Below, in pieces: positions 33,589-45,865 of a DNA stretch of 64,000 nucleotides (within the stretch, counting starts at the first letter, position 1; each line of letters starts with the position of its first letter). Origin of the DNA: Eudorina sp. 2006-703-Eu-15 (taxonomy: Eukaryota; Chlorophyta; Chlorophyceae; Chlamydomonadales; Volvocaceae); the NCBI GenBank assembly GCA_003117195.1, contig BDSI01000079.1:384093-448092 (forward strand). The letters run 5' to 3'. The translations under genes were made by a program, and so were the position numbers. A model generated the notes under the pieces. The model was given only the letters and a program-made list of their open reading frames with translations, was not told where the DNA came from and did not search any database.

Positions 33589-34579
33589 GTGCCTTGGGCG
33601 GCACCTCGGTGCTTTTGGGTTCGTGCGAGCCTGGGGGGTCTGTTTTTGGGGGGTGGGGGGTTTGGGTTCCTTCTGTTGGGCGGTCTGGTGTGTCTCCTTC
33701 TGTTGAGAGTTCCGGTGTTCTCTGGGGCTGCTGCAGGTTGTTGCTTCCGTTGTTTGCTTTGTGTCTTCTGTGGCTGCTGCAGTTCGGTGTTGCCCTGCTT
33801 CTTTGGGTAGTGTTTGCCTCGTTGCTGTGTTCTGGTTTTGTAGCTGTTTTTTCTTTTCTTTTTTTTGTTTTTTGTTGTTTGTTGGTGGGTGGGTCGTCTT
33901 TGGCCTTCCGTCTCGCCTGGTGGCCTGGAGTAGGAGGTGCGGCCAGGGTGGCTATCTTAAGATATAAATATCTATTCGGCCGAAAAACTTCTGAAATTTT
34001 AGATACTTTTGGCCTGCCAAAACATGGACTTTAAGATACTTTGACCCCTTCAATGGGACATGATATCTTCCCGTTGACATATACTCGGACGAGTGATGGG
34101 GTCCCCGATATCTCCCACCCGGGATCGGTTCTCGCCGTCTGCAGTCATCTATGACTAGGTGTAGCACTTATGGGGTCGGTTTGTGGAAGTTTTCCATCAA
34201 TGTTGCGCCCTGTCCGCTGCCCTCTGTAGATACTTCGGGCTGTTTCCAGTTGGAAATATCGCCCCATAGACAGATACTTTCAGCGTTTCGAAGCGAGGTG
34301 TATCTCTGGCCGTAGATTCTCCCAAAAATAAGATAGCCACCCTGGGTGCGGCCTTGTTGTGCCGTTTTGCCGCTTTGGGAGCTTTTCTCTCCCTCTGCCG
34401 CCCTGTCCCTGTCCCCGTCCTGTCTGTGAGGTTGGCGTTGCTTGGTTCCCTTTCCTTCTGGTTGGTGCCTCTGGGGCTCGGTTGCGGTGTGGTGGTCTTC
34501 GCTTGCCGTCTGGCCTTCTTCCCGGCTTGCTGCTTGGTCTGCTTCCGTCCCTTTGTCCTTGTAACGTCCCTCTCAGAAA
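33589..34579 (+). mobile_element. LINE 3'-UTR copy carrying a hAT MITE
   Basis: UTR sequence 33589-33943 continues at 34353-34579 and ends in TGTAA and poly(A). The intervening 401 bp is a MITE with target duplication. Confidence 0.9.
33944..34344. mobile_element. hAT-type MITE, 401 bp
   Basis: Both ends carry CAGGGTGGCTATCTTA as inverted repeats, and GGTGCGGC is duplicated at 33936-33943 and 34345-34352. An 8-bp duplication with a CAGGG-type end is characteristic of hAT elements. It is AT-richer than its host, has no coding frame and would need a transposase supplied elsewhere. Confidence 0.9.
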
Positions 34580-35395
34580 AAAAAAAAACAAAAACAAAAA
34601 AAGAAAAGAAAAACGGCTACAAAACCAGAACACAGCAACGAGGCAAACACTACCCAAAGAAGCAGGGCAACACCCAACTGCAGCAGCCACAGAAGACACA
34701 AAACAAACAACGGAAGCAACAAACCCGCAGCAGCCCAAGGGAGCACCGGAGTGGTTGCGGTGTGGTGGTCTTTGCTTGCTGTCTGGCCTTCTTCCCGGCT
34801 TGCTGCTTGGTCTGCTTCCGTCCCTTTGTCCTTGTAACGTCCCTCTCAGAAAAAAAAAAAAAAACCGGAACTCCCAAACAGAAGGGGACACACCAGACCG
34901 CCCAACAGAAGGAACCCAACCCCCCACCCCCCAAATACACACCCCCCAGGCTCGCACGAACCCAAAAGCACCGAGGTGCCGCCCAAGGCACAGGAGGCCA
35001 GGGCACGAGCACACCAAGGCGCCAAGCACGTCACGGCCAAACACGGGTGCCGCTCGGTAGGGTCTCGAGCACGAGCACACCGCAGGGCCGCACAACAGGG
35101 CGCCGCTCCACCAGCCACGCCAACAGACGCCGGCCCGGCAGAGCACGAGCACGCCACGAGCAAGGGAAACGTCCAGGGCTGGTACCCTGCGGGGCGCAGC
35201 AAGCAGGCACACCCCTCCCTCTCCAACCCAACCCTGGAGGCCCTCACCCCTACAACACTGGCCCCCCTAGACCCCAGCACTCTCGAGGCCCCCCCACAAA
35301 GCCCCTCTGAAACCCCCTTTCACTACTGCCCTACACAAACCGGAAGCGGCTCACACAACAAAACCCCCCTGAGCTGGGCTGAGCTGATGCTGATG
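34580..35395 (-). mobile_element. LINE 3'-UTR copy with a 113-bp opposite-strand insertion
   Basis: Minus-strand UTR 34580-34751 continues at 34865-35395. A plus-strand 3' tip (34752-34864) with poly(A) lies between, flanked by ACCGGA on both sides. Confidence 0.85.
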
Positions 35396-35767
35396 CTTTT
35401 TTTTTTCTGAGAGGGACGTTACAAGGACAAAGGGACGGAAGCAGACCAAGCAGCAAGCCGGGAAGAAGGCCAGACGGCAAGCGAAGACCACCACACCGCA
35501 ACCGAGCCCCAGAGGCACCAACCAGAAGGAAAGGGAACCAAGCAACGTCAACCTCACAGACAGGACGGGGACAGGGACAGGGCGGCAGAGGGAGAGAAAA
35601 GCTCCCAAAGCGGCAAAACGGCACAACAAGGCCGCACCTCCTACTCCAGGCCACCAGGCGAGACGGAAGGCCAAAGACGACCCACCCACCAACAAACAAC
35701 AAAAACAAAAAAAGAAAAGAAAAACGGCTACAAAACCAGAACGCAGCAACGAGGCAAACACTACCCA
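35396..35767 (-). mobile_element. 5'-truncated LINE 3'-UTR copy
   Basis: Poly(T) and CTGAGAGGG start at 35396 and the UTR runs to ACTACCCA at 35767, where LINE C starts. Confidence 0.85.
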
Positions 35768-38700
35768 CGCCCACCCTCCCCAGTGGACAGCCTGCACCGC
35801 CCGTGTCGCACCATGCCGACGATACTGTCCTCACGGTCCGGGACGTTGACGAGGACGGCCCCGTCGCCAAAGCAGCGGTCCAGCTCTTCTGCCGGGCCAG
35901 TAACGCCAAGGAGAATGCCAGCAAAAGCAAGGGGCTGGTGCTCGGAACCCACCGTGTGGTCTGGGGTGTGAATGAGGCAACGGGCGCCAAATTCCCTCTC
36001 CCTGGGGAGGAGCCGCCCCGCCACCTTGGGGTACCGCTCACCACTGACACCACCCTGGCGGCCAACCTCTGCTACGCCAGCCGTATCCAACGGCTGAACA
36101 ACATCGGGCAGGTGTGGCGGCGGCATGGCCTCAGCTTCGTCGGCAGGGTCCACGTGGCCAAGCAGGTATTGGGCAATGCCCTTGCCTTCCACTTCTCCTT
36201 TGTCCAGCCCTCCCCACCCCAGCTGGCAGCGCTGCGGAAGTGCATCGATGGCTTCACAGCCTGGTCGTTGCTGCCTGAAGATGCTACCCTGGTGTGCAAT
36301 GGTCGTGCACTGCTGAAGCCGGATCCAGTGGTGGCATGCCAAGACCACGAGTGTGGCGGGGTTGGCCACATTGACCTTGACTCCTTCCTTGCAGCGCTGC
36401 ATGGCAAGACCCTGGCGCAGTTAGCCCAACCAGGCCGGCAGCCCTGGAAGCTGATCATGCGCTCCCTCTTCGCTAACTGGGCCCCCCGGGGGACCGCCGG
36501 CTGGGGTTGGGTGTATGGGACGGTGGACCCACCGGCAAACCTGCCCCCGTACCTGGCCAGCCTGGTGACATCCTTCCGGGCCTCACAGCCCTGCCGGCTG
36601 CCTTACCCTGAGGGCACTGACGCGCGGGCGCTGCTGCAGCCCTTCGGGACCCAGTGACAGGACAGCCGTTCCAGCCCCCCGGTATGCCTGAGGACGGACC
36701 CATCGACGCACCGTGCACCGTGGCAGCCCTGCGTGCAGCCCCAGCCCTGGCCCAGTGTGACCCCCAACTGCAGGCTGTGCTGGCCGCCGTGCCTCCAGAC
36801 TGGCAACAGCTCCTGCCAGGTGGCCTCCTCACCGCAGAACTTCCTGAAGCAGCAAATTGGCAAGTGTCACTGGACAGCAACTGGGTCCGCAGCCCGTCCG
36901 GAGCTCTACTGGCTGCCCTGCCCAGCGGCCGCCTCGTCACCCCTGAACCAGCAGCGGCCGGGCCGGCGGCCCCTGAAGCATGGCTGGCGGCCTGTGTCCT
37001 GCCAGGCAAAAAGCCGCGCCGCTTCTGGTCCCTGGCGGAGCGTTTAGTGTACCAGGCTGCCCCACCGGCTGAGCGGCCGGCCTTGTGGCCAACCGAGAAC
37101 CAGCTCCTGGGCCCCTGGAGCGAGGTGCAGTGCCACCCCCTCAGTCATGGCCACGGCACCCTGCCACTGGTACACTACACAGTGTGCGAAACCCGCCGCC
37201 GTCTCACAGCTGCACGCCTGGCTTTGGGAGACCATGGCCCAGGACCCCTGACGCCCGCTGCGTGGCCTACACTCCCGGGTAATCGCAGTGCACTCACGGT
37301 CCTGGAGGAGGAATGGAGACGGCAGCATGCAGCCAATCGGGCCCCCAGCCGTAGCAGCTGGTTCAGGATGCACCCAGTCCAGCCTGCAGCCTGGATGCGG
37401 CCACGTTGCAACCCACTTTTTTTTTTCTGAGAGGGACGTTACAAGGACAAAGGGACGGAAGCAGACCAAGCAGCAAGCCGGGAAGAAGGCCAGACGGCAA
37501 GCACAGACCACCACACCGCAACCGAGCCCCAGAGGCACCAACCAGAAGGAAAGGGAACCAAGCAACGCCAACCTCACAGACAGGACGGGGACAGGGACAG
37601 GGCGGCAGAGGGAGAGAAAAAGCTCCCAATGCGGCAAAACGGCACAACAAGGCCGCACCTCCTACTCCAGGCCACCAGGCGAGACGGAAGGCCAAAGACG
37701 ACCCACCCACCAACAAACAACAAAAAACAAAAAAAGAAAAGAAAAACAGCTACAAAACCAGAACACAGCAACGAGGCAAACACTACCCAAAGAAGCAGGG
37801 CAACACCCAACTGCAGCAGCCACAGAAGACACAAAGCCCACTCTCCTCGTTCACAGCCAGTGTCACTCAGCTGCCGGCAACTCAGCGGCGTCCTCACAGC
37901 GGGGGGGACCCAGGGGCAGGCCCCTCGACAGCTGGGCCATCTACCTTCATCAACCACCCCCCCGCAGGGCCGCTGCAAGGGAGCCCGCCGGACCTACCAG
38001 ATCAGCTGGCCCCCGTGGACCCACCCGCCCCGCCGGACCCACCTGACCTGCCAGACCCACCTGACCCGCCTGAACCGCCAGACCCGCCGGGCTTGGGTGC
38101 ACCCACGGCGGCCCAGAAGCACAAGACCTGGCAGCGGCTGTGGGACAGCCCGGCCAGCAACCGGGCCAAGGCCCTGGTGTGGCGTCTGCAGCATGCACGG
38201 CTCCCGTGCGGCCTGTACCTCGCAACAAAAGGCCGGCCGGACCGCGCCGCCTGCAGCCACCCACCCTGCCAACAGCCACAGCAGCAGCCACAGCAGCAGC
38301 AGCCGCGGCGATGGCGGCCAGAACCGTGCATGGACAGCTTGACCCACATCTTTGTGTACTTTGTGGCCTGCCCGGCGTACAAGGGTGCTCGTGAGTGGCT
38401 GGTGGCTCTCTGGGGGGCCATCACTGGGGGGCCCGGCCCCCCAATGATGAGCCTTGAACTGCTGCTGGGAGACTGGGCCGCCGCCTGGGGCCAGTACCCA
38501 ACCAGCCCGGGCCTGCAAACCCTCTGGACCGCCCTTCGGGCCACCTGGCTGTGGGCCGTCTGGTGCCACCACCAAGCTGCTGACACCGAGCCCTGCCCCT
38601 CCGAAGCGGTCGTCACCCAGGTGGTCAGCGAGCTCCAACGGCTCATGTGGGCGCATTTCCGGATGGCAGCGTTGCCCGACGACACCATGGCTGGGTTGCC

Positions 38701-38887
38701 ACTCTCTCACATCACCGCCCAGCTGAAGACAGCTCCGCTGGATGCCTTCAAAGCCTCATGGGCGCATGAAGGTGTCCTGTGCTCTGTAGAGCGTGCCGAA
38801 GGGCAGGCACCCAGGCTGCGGGTCCATCTGTCCCTGGCCCACCCTGTGCCAGCCCCACAGGCTGCCGCCGCAGTAATGTCAGATTAG
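35768..38887 (+). pseudogene. ORF2 remnant of LINE C
   Basis: The frame opens with SHHADDTVLTV (RT motif C) and LGVPLTTDTT, continues through the thumb/connection region, and ends in the zinc-knuckle C-terminus at TAG. It is broken near 36633 by a 22-bp deletion between two CTGCA repeats (compare 48963-48994), by the nested UTR copy at 37413-37840, and by a 9-bp TTTGTGTAC duplication near 38352. The endonuclease and RT fingers/palm are missing. Confidence 0.85.
37413..37840 (-). mobile_element. LINE 3'-UTR copy nested in LINE C
   Basis: Poly(T) follows GCAACCCACT, and the insert ends where CCCACTCTCC resumes, giving a short CCCACT duplication. Confidence 0.88.
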
Positions 38888-39876
38888 TTTCAGCTCGCAG
38901 CTACAGCATCAGCATCAGCTCCGCCCAGCTCAGGGGGGTTTTGTTGTGTGAGCCGCTTCCGGTTTGTGTAGGGCAGTAGTGCAAGGGGGTTTCAGAGGGG
39001 CTTTGTGGGGGGGCCTCGAGAGTGCTGGGGTCTAGGGGGGCCAGTGTTGTAGGGGTGAGGGCCTCCAGGGTTGGGTTGGAGAGGGAGGGGTGTGCCTGCT
39101 TGCTGCGCCCCGCAGGGTACCAGCCCTGGACGTTTCCCTTGCTCGTGGAGTGCTCGTGCTCTGCCGGGCCGGCGTCTGTTGGCTTGGCTGGTGGAGCGGC
39201 GCCCTGTTGTGCGGCCCTGCGGTGTGCTCGTGCTCGAGACCCTACCGAGCGGCACCCGGGTTCGGCCGTGACGTGCTTGGTACCTTGGTGTGCTCGTGCC
39301 CTGACCTCCTGTGCCTTGGGCGGCACCTCGGTGCTTTTGGGTTCGTGCGAGCCTGGGGGGTGTGTATTTGGGGGGTGGGGGTGGGGTTCCTTCTGTTGGG
39401 CGGTCTGGTGTGTCCCCTTCTGTTTGGGAGTTCCGGTGTTCCCTTGGGCTGCTGCGGGTTTGTTGCTTCCGTTGTTTGTTTTGTGTCTTCTGTGGCTGCT
39501 GCAGTTCGGTGTTGCCCTGCTTCTTTGGGTAGTGTTTGCCTCGTTGCTGTGTTCTGGTTTTGTAGCCGTTTTTCTTTTCTTTTTTTGTTTTTGTTGTTTG
39601 TTGGTGGGTGGGTCGTCTTTGGCCTTCCGTCTCGCCTGGTGGCCTGGAGTAGGAGGTGCGGCCTTGTTGTGCCGTTTTGCCGCTTTGGGAGCTTTTCTCT
39701 CCCTCTGCCGCCCTGTCCCTGTCCCCGTCCTGTCTGTGAGGTTGGCGTTGCTTGGTTCCCTTTCCTTCTGGTTGGTGCCTCTGGGGCTCGGTTGCGGTGT
39801 GGTGGTCTTCGCTTGCCGTCTGGCCTTCTTCCCGGCTTGCTGCTTGGTCTGCTTCCGTCCCGGAGAAAAAAAAGGA

Positions 39877-41713
39877 TGTTGTCCCGGATATCTCGCCCCG
39901 CGATAAAGGCTGTTTGGAGCGGGTCCACCAGGTAATCCAGGGCCGGCTGGAGGCGATTGCTGACCACCTTGCAGACGATTTTGTAGTCACACTGCAGGAG
40001 GGTGATGGGCCGGCAGCTGCTGAGGTCCGGCCGAGGCAGGCGCTTCCCCTTATAGATGAGAGAGATGATCCCTTCACGCCAGCTGCGGGGCAGGGATGCA
40101 GCAGCGGCCGCCCCGGAGGCGACGGAGCCCTGGTGGAAGGCTTCATTGGCGGCTGCAAGGAGCGGCGGCCCCAGCTGCTCCCACAGGACACGATAGACCT
40201 CGTACGGGACACCATCCGAACCCGGGGCCTTGCCATTCTGGCATGAAGCCAGGGCCACCATGAGTTCCTCCAACTGGAGTTCCCCCTGGGCCCCTGCGCC
40301 ATCAGAGCTGTCCCGCAGGTCGTCTGGCAGTCTCCGGCGAAGGTGGCTGAGGAGCAGGTCCTGGGCAGCGGAACAGGCCCGTGGGGCTGTCACTGCTGTA
40401 CATGGCGTGGGCGGCCGTGGTGATGGTCTCACCGGCATTCGCGCTGGTCAGGGGGACTGGCTCGGGCTGCCCTGGGGCGAGCAGGTGGGTGATGGGTTCC
40501 CTGACCTTGGCCTCCCGGCCGAGCTGGTGGAACCAGCCGGTGCCTTTGTCTCCATGCCGGGTGTAGGCGGCATCCAGGGCGGCATTGCGGCGGGTTGAGG
40601 CCTGGGCCACACTGTCAGCCAGCTGCTTGCAGGCACGAGCGGCGTCCAGGCTAACAGGAGAGCCAGGGGCACTGCCATGCTGGGCCGCCAGAGCTGCGGC
40701 TGCGGCCTGCTGTGCAGCACGAAGGTCGGCCACTTGCTCGCGGAGATGCTGGCGGTGGAGCTGGTCAGCCACCAGCCGCAGCCGGCCTTTGACCCACTCC
40801 CAAGTTTCCCTGGCATCCACGGGGGGAACACGTTGCTGGGCCGCCTGGAGCTCGGACTGGACCGCAGCCTTGAGGCGCGGCAGCAGGCTGGGATGGTAGA
40901 GGAGATAGGTGGGAAACATCCAGCTGCTGCGGCCGAGTGGGGGCAGGCCAGGCAGCGCCAGCTCGAGCAGGACGCCATGATGGTCACCGGGCGCCCCGGG
41001 GCAAGCTGTATGTGGGCCACGTATGCAGCCAGTGGCCGGCTGATCAGCCAGCGATCCAGGCGGGCGGTGGCCGCCCGGTTGGCGGCAGCTGGATAAGTGT
41101 AGCCACGGTCGGGCCGACCCGCGGGCCAGGGGTCCACCAGGTCTGCAGCGGAGATAAGGTGTTGGAGGGGCTGCCGGCCGGCCGCCCTGTTACGAGACAT
41201 TTCGGCTTCCTCCGATGGGCCCAGAGTGCAGTTGAGGTCGCCCCCAAGTATGACGTGGCGGTCGGTGTCCAAGTATGGCTGCAGCCCTGTGAAGAAGTCT
41301 GGCTTCTCGGCTGCTGCTGGCGGGGCATACACACTGAGGAGCCGCAGCCGAAGGTGCAGGACATCCCAGTCCCAGCAGACGACACGGCCAGTGTCGTCCT
41401 GTTTGGAGCCTTGATGCACGAGGCCAGGTAAGGCCAGCCCGGGGCGAACCAGGATGGCTGTGCCCCGGCTGTGAGCACTGCCCGGGCTGTACGCCCACCG
41501 GCCTTTCCACGGCGCACCCGGGCCCTCCCCCCGCTGCAGTGCTGCCTGCAGATCCTCCTTGCTGCCCAGTTTGGCTTCCTGGACAAACGTGACATCCGGG
41601 TTGCGGGCTACCTGCTTCAAATAGCAGAGCAGCCGGGGTGTGCGCTCCCCCTTCAAGCCGTTGACGTTGACTGTCAGCAGCCGGAGGGTGGGCGCACGAG
41701 GCTGGCGGCTCAT
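39877..41713 (-). pseudogene. ORF2 of LINE B (endonuclease and start of RT)
   Basis: ORF2 starts at 41713 with an endonuclease/exonuclease/phosphatase domain: LRLLTVNVNGLK, VTFVQEAKL, VILGGDLNCTL, ARLDRWLIS. A one-base loss in a G run near 41000 shifts the frame, and a 19-bp deletion near 40373, between two CCG repeats, removes VGEVD. RT fingers (GKAPGSDGVPYEVYR, SWREGIISLIYKGK, RPITLLQCDYKI) are present up to 39877; the catalytic palm is absent. Confidence 0.85.
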
Positions 41714-42188
41714 TGTGGCCCGCCGCAGCCCGCCCTGCGTGTCGGGCGGCCACCGCGGCTATCAGAGGTGCCCAGGCGGGCCTGCAGCTGGTCCATGACA
41801 GCTTTGCTGAAGCGGAACGCATGGTCAGGGCGGGCTTCCACGGCTGTGAGGTATTTGGCCAGGAATGACAGGTGCTGCCGGTACAGCTGCAGCAGTGCCG
41901 CCGCTGTGGACGGGGCCTGGCTGACATGGCTCTCCAGCGCCGCCAGGAAGATGGTGTCCGCAGGGGCTGGTCGCTGTTTGCACGCTAGGTCCCGCCGGCT
42001 CGCGGCCAGCAGCAGGCGGGAAGCTTGCAGTTCACTTAGAGGCCCAGTGGAGCTGCAGCCGAGCTGGTGCAGGGCCCGACGGCAGAAGATGGCGACCACG
42101 GGGCAGGGTCGGCGGCCTCCGGGGATGGCAGGGCAGGGTGGTGCTGGAGGAAGAAGCGGCCCAGGAGGGTGCGCGCCACGGGGTTGGC
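41710..42188 (-). pseudogene. ORF1 C-terminus of LINE B
   Basis: Encodes the ORF1 end (QASRLLLAASRRDLACK, LLQLYRQHLSFLAKYL, SKAVMDQLQARLG) and stops in the ATGA overlap with ORF2. The upstream part of ORF1 continues at 52737. Confidence 0.8.
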
Positions 42189-43046
42189 TCAATACTTCAA
42201 TACTTCAATACTTCAATACTTCAACGCTTCGCCACCACAAACACCTCTTCCACTTTGGTCACTGTTTCGCGATTTTAACTTTCACAATTAATCTTCTCGA
42301 TTTCGTCTTTTGATATTACTCGAACTTACGGCTCAGCTTTGCGGCTTTGACTTGGGCCGCGTTTCGCTACTTCCAACGACTATCACATAGCGCCAGTGTC
42401 CAGGCTCCGTTTCCTATCCAGTTTACCACAGTATTACCCGCTCTTCCATTTGGGTCAAGATCTGGGCCGCTCGCTGTCGTCCAGTACTTCCTGCGGTGCG
42501 GCTCTCATGGCGCCGGCCAACTTGGAGCTGCTGGGCGCTACCTGGCCGGCCTACTGCTGGTGAATCTTAGCTCTTCGGTGTTGCCCTTTGTGGCAACTGT
42601 CGTGGACAGAGCTGCTCTGGAGCCCTCGTCGACTCTGGTGTGCTGCGCCCTGTAGGGGCACCCGCTTGCCTGGTCTAGCTCTGTCAGGAGGGCCTGGGGC
42701 GGGTTCCCAGGGTGGGGTTTGTTTTGTGGTTTTGCTAGGTGTCGGGGTTTGGTCGCTGTTTTGGGGCTTTGGTCTGTTTTTGGGGTGCTTGCGGGGTGTT
42801 GTCCTGCTGTTGTTGTGTTTGTTGTGTTTTACCTTGCCTGGCTGGTGGTTCTCCCCAGCCCGCAGTCGTGCTCTCAGCAGGCAGCTTTAGCAGCACCAGG
42901 GCTCTCACGGGTGGAGCGCAAGTCCCCCTTTGAGCTGCCTGCCACGGGTCCCTCACAGCAGAGTTGGGGGCCCAGCAACCGCCGCGCAGTGTGGCGGGTG
43001 CACAGCCACAGCGACAGCCACGGCAGCAGCAGCAGCGACAGCAGCC

Positions 43047-43099
<53 letters not shown>

Positions 43100-43431
43100 C
43101 GCCGCAGTAGCAGCAGTAGCAGCAGCAGCAGCAGCCTCTCCGTCTCGCCTGGTGGCCTGGAGTAGGAGGTGCGGCCTTGTTGTGCCGTTTTGCCGCTTTG
43201 GGAGCTTTTCTCTCCCTCTGCCGCCCTGTCCCTGTCCCCGTCCTGTCTGTGAGGTTGGCGTTGCTTGGTTCCCTTTCCTTCTGGTTGGTGCCTCTGGGGC
43301 TCGGTTGCGGTGTGGTGGTCTTTGCTTGCCGTCTGGCCTTCTTCCCGGCTTGCTGCTTGGTCTGCTTCCGTCCCTTTGTCCTTGTAACGTCCCTCTCAGA
43401 AAAAAAAAAAGCAGCGACAGCAACAGCCGCA
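42189..43431 (+). promoter_or_regulatory. 5' region of LINE A: octamer repeat, GC-poor leader, CAG array
   Basis: Four and a half copies of AATACTTC open the element. A lower-GC stretch (42240-42340) and a T/G-rich stretch (42710-42840) follow, then a CAG/CAA array (42990-43132) interrupted by a nested LINE UTR piece. It is probably the internal promoter and leader. The CAG array may be translated as poly-Ala or poly-Gln at the N-terminus of ORF1; the start codon is uncertain. Confidence 0.5.
43133..43409 (+). mobile_element. LINE 3'-UTR copy nested in the CAG array of LINE A
   Basis: Begins CCGTCTCGCCTGG, ends in poly(A), and CAG-type repeats flank both sides. Confidence 0.85.
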
Positions 43432-45865
43432 ATGAATTGCCGTGCGGGACCCCTGCCTTCCAACCCTGCCCGCCGGCCCAGGGATGGGCCCCTGACCAGG
43501 GCTCCACGGGCCTTTGCACCGGCCTCTGCCGCAGTACCCGCCTCCATGCGCCGGCACCGCCTGCCACTGCCGGGGGCGCCTGCTGGCTGGGCCACTGCCC
43601 CGGCTGCTGTCCTCCCTGTGTGGCGTGCACAGCCTGGCCGGGCCCTGCCCGGAGCGTCGCTGACCACTGAACTCAAGGCGGTGGACCTTCTCATCCAGCC
43701 CCGCCTCCTGGTGGGGGCCTCGTTCCCCGCCACACATGGTGTACTTCCAGACTCGTGCCTTCAGCAGGCATGTGCTGCGGCCGTCAGTGCGGCGCTGGCT
43801 GCCAGCAAACCCGGCGACTTCGTCAACCAGGCCGTCCATGGCCAAGGCCGCTCCACCAGTGTCGTGCTGGGCTCCTGCCCTGGGCTTAGTGGTGAAAATG
43901 CTGTGGCAGCTCTGCTGCGCCAGCACCACCTCCCTGTTGTTGCTGGAGGGCTGCAACTTCAGGTGCTGGTCCAGCCGTTGTATGTGCCCCTGCGCCCGCA
44001 CACCCACAAACTAGTCATCACCGGGCTACCGGGCGCCTTTGCTCTGGAGGGCATCTCAGGGGTCCTGCTCCACTGTGCGGGCCTGGTGGACTCCACGGCT
44101 GCTGGCGCCGACCTTGTGGCCGGCGAGCTCCTTGGGGACCCACTGGCTCGGGGCGGCACGCCTGCCGGCAGCCTCCCTGACGCCTCCCACCTGGTGGCTT
44201 TCATTCAGGCCCCCGCATCAGACCCCGACCTGGGCCGCCTGCCCCGGGCGTTTCACATTGGAGAGCAGACGGTGCGCATCAGCATCATCGACCTGAGAAG
44301 TGTGTCAGGGGGCCCCGCCGCGGCCGGCCCCTGTGATGGGGCCCACCCCGCTGGCCCCACAGCTGCGGGCCCCACCCTGGCGGACACTGACATGCCTGAC
44401 GTACCAGTGGCCGGCGATCCAGCTCCTGCAGCGCCGCAGTCAGCAGCACCGTCCGCTCCCGCGGCCCTCAGTGACAGGCCCGGGCCCCCTCGGCCCCCCA
44501 GTCTGGCTGATCAGGCCCGCTGGTGGCGTCGCCAGGGCCCTACCCCGGGGGAGCCCGACAACCCAGCTGCCCCAGCCGCCTTGGCCAGCCCCCTGCGGGC
44601 AGTCCTCACCAGTGTGCAGGCCGCACATGACCGCCAGCGGTCAGTGTATCCCCGGGCGGGGGTTGGCCTTTCAATGGGTGATACCCCGGCCCGGGGCCCC
44701 GACGGTGCCCGCCCCGATGGTGCCCAGACCCCGGCCCGGGAGCCTCCCGGTGCCCGTATGCTCGCCGGTGGGGGCACCCCACTGGCGGCGGCCCCCAGCA
44801 GCCCCGCCGGGCAGCCTGCCCCCACTGTGGCCCGCCCGCCACCACCAGGGGCCGTCGGCCCCCGGGGCCGGCGGCTGACGCCTGGGGTCCTGTCACACCC
44901 AGCCAGCATCCGGGGCGCCCCCCGGCCCCCCAGCTGGCTGCCACCCCCAGCAGCTCTGTCAGCCCCGCCCGCCTCCCAGCCCCAGCTACTGCCAGCCCTG
45001 CCCCCGCCCCCCTGCCAACCCCCCAAGCGCCGGCTGCAAACGGGGGCGGCCCGCCGGCAGCTGCCACTGGTCCCCAGGCGCCCGAGGGTCCCCACAGCCC
45101 AGTGTGCCCCTCCACCACCAGGCCCACATCAGCTCCGCCTTGTGATCACCAGGGTCTCCCGCCACCAGGTGCCACGGCGCAGCCCACGGGGGCGACCCCC
45201 CTGTCAGTGAGTGGGCCGCTGACCACCCATGAGGTCGCCCTCCTTCAAGCCAGCCTCCTGGCCGGCCCCGCCTTTGGTGACTGGCAGCCCCCCGGGCCCG
45301 CGTTACTGGCCGGGTATCATGATGCCCTGGTCGATTACTTTGAGGCCTGCCCGCACCCAGCCGCTGCCAACCCCGTGGCGCGCACCCTCCTGGGCCGCTT
45401 CTTCCTCCAGCACCACCCTGCCCTGCCATCCCGGAGGCCGCCGACCCCCGCCCCGTGGTCGCCACCTTCTGCCGTCGGGCCCTGCACCAGCTCGCCTGCA
45501 CCTCCACTGGGCCGCTAAGTGAACCGCAAGCTTCCCGCCTGCTGCTGGCCGCGAGCCGGCGGGACCTAGCGTGCAAACAGCGACCAGCCCCTGCGGACAC
45601 CATCTTGCTGGCGGCGCTGGAGAGAGGGATGGCCGCCCATACCCACCATGTCAGCCAGGCCCCGTCCACAGCGGCGGCACTGCTGCAGCTGTACCGGCAG
45701 CACCTGTCATTCCTGGCCAAATACCTCACAGCCGTGGAAGCCAGCCCTGACCATGCGTCCCGCTTCAGCAAAGCTGTCATGGACCAGCTGCAGGCCCGCC
45801 TGGGCCCCTCTAATAGCCGCGGTGGCCGCCCGACACGCAGGGCGGGCCGCGGCGGGCCACAATGA
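43432..45865 (+). pseudogene. ORF1 of LINE A
   Basis: The best start in frame is ATG 43432, though an upstream start across the CAG array is possible. The N-terminal two-fifths has conserved-looking blocks (ATHGVLPDS, VVLGSCPGLSGENAV, LVITGLPGAFALEG, HIGEQTVRISIIDLRSV). A long Pro/Ala-rich low-complexity linker follows, then a helical C-terminus. No known ORF1 domain is recognised. A one-base loss in a C run near 44860, compared with 26600, shifts the frame; the downstream frame ends at TGA 45863-45865, overlapping the ORF2 start. LINE ORF1 proteins bind element RNA; that role is assumed here. Confidence 0.75.

Larger units (their letters stand above)
35768..39876 (+). mobile_element. LINE copy C, 5'-truncated within RT
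   Basis: It starts just before RT motif C, runs through ORF2 to TAG near 38887 and then the 3' UTR, and ends at an atypical GTCCCGGAG plus poly(A) at 39876. The last ~25 bp of the usual 3' end, including TGTAA, are missing. It is interrupted at 37413-37840 by a minus-strand LINE 3'-UTR copy. Confidence 0.85.
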
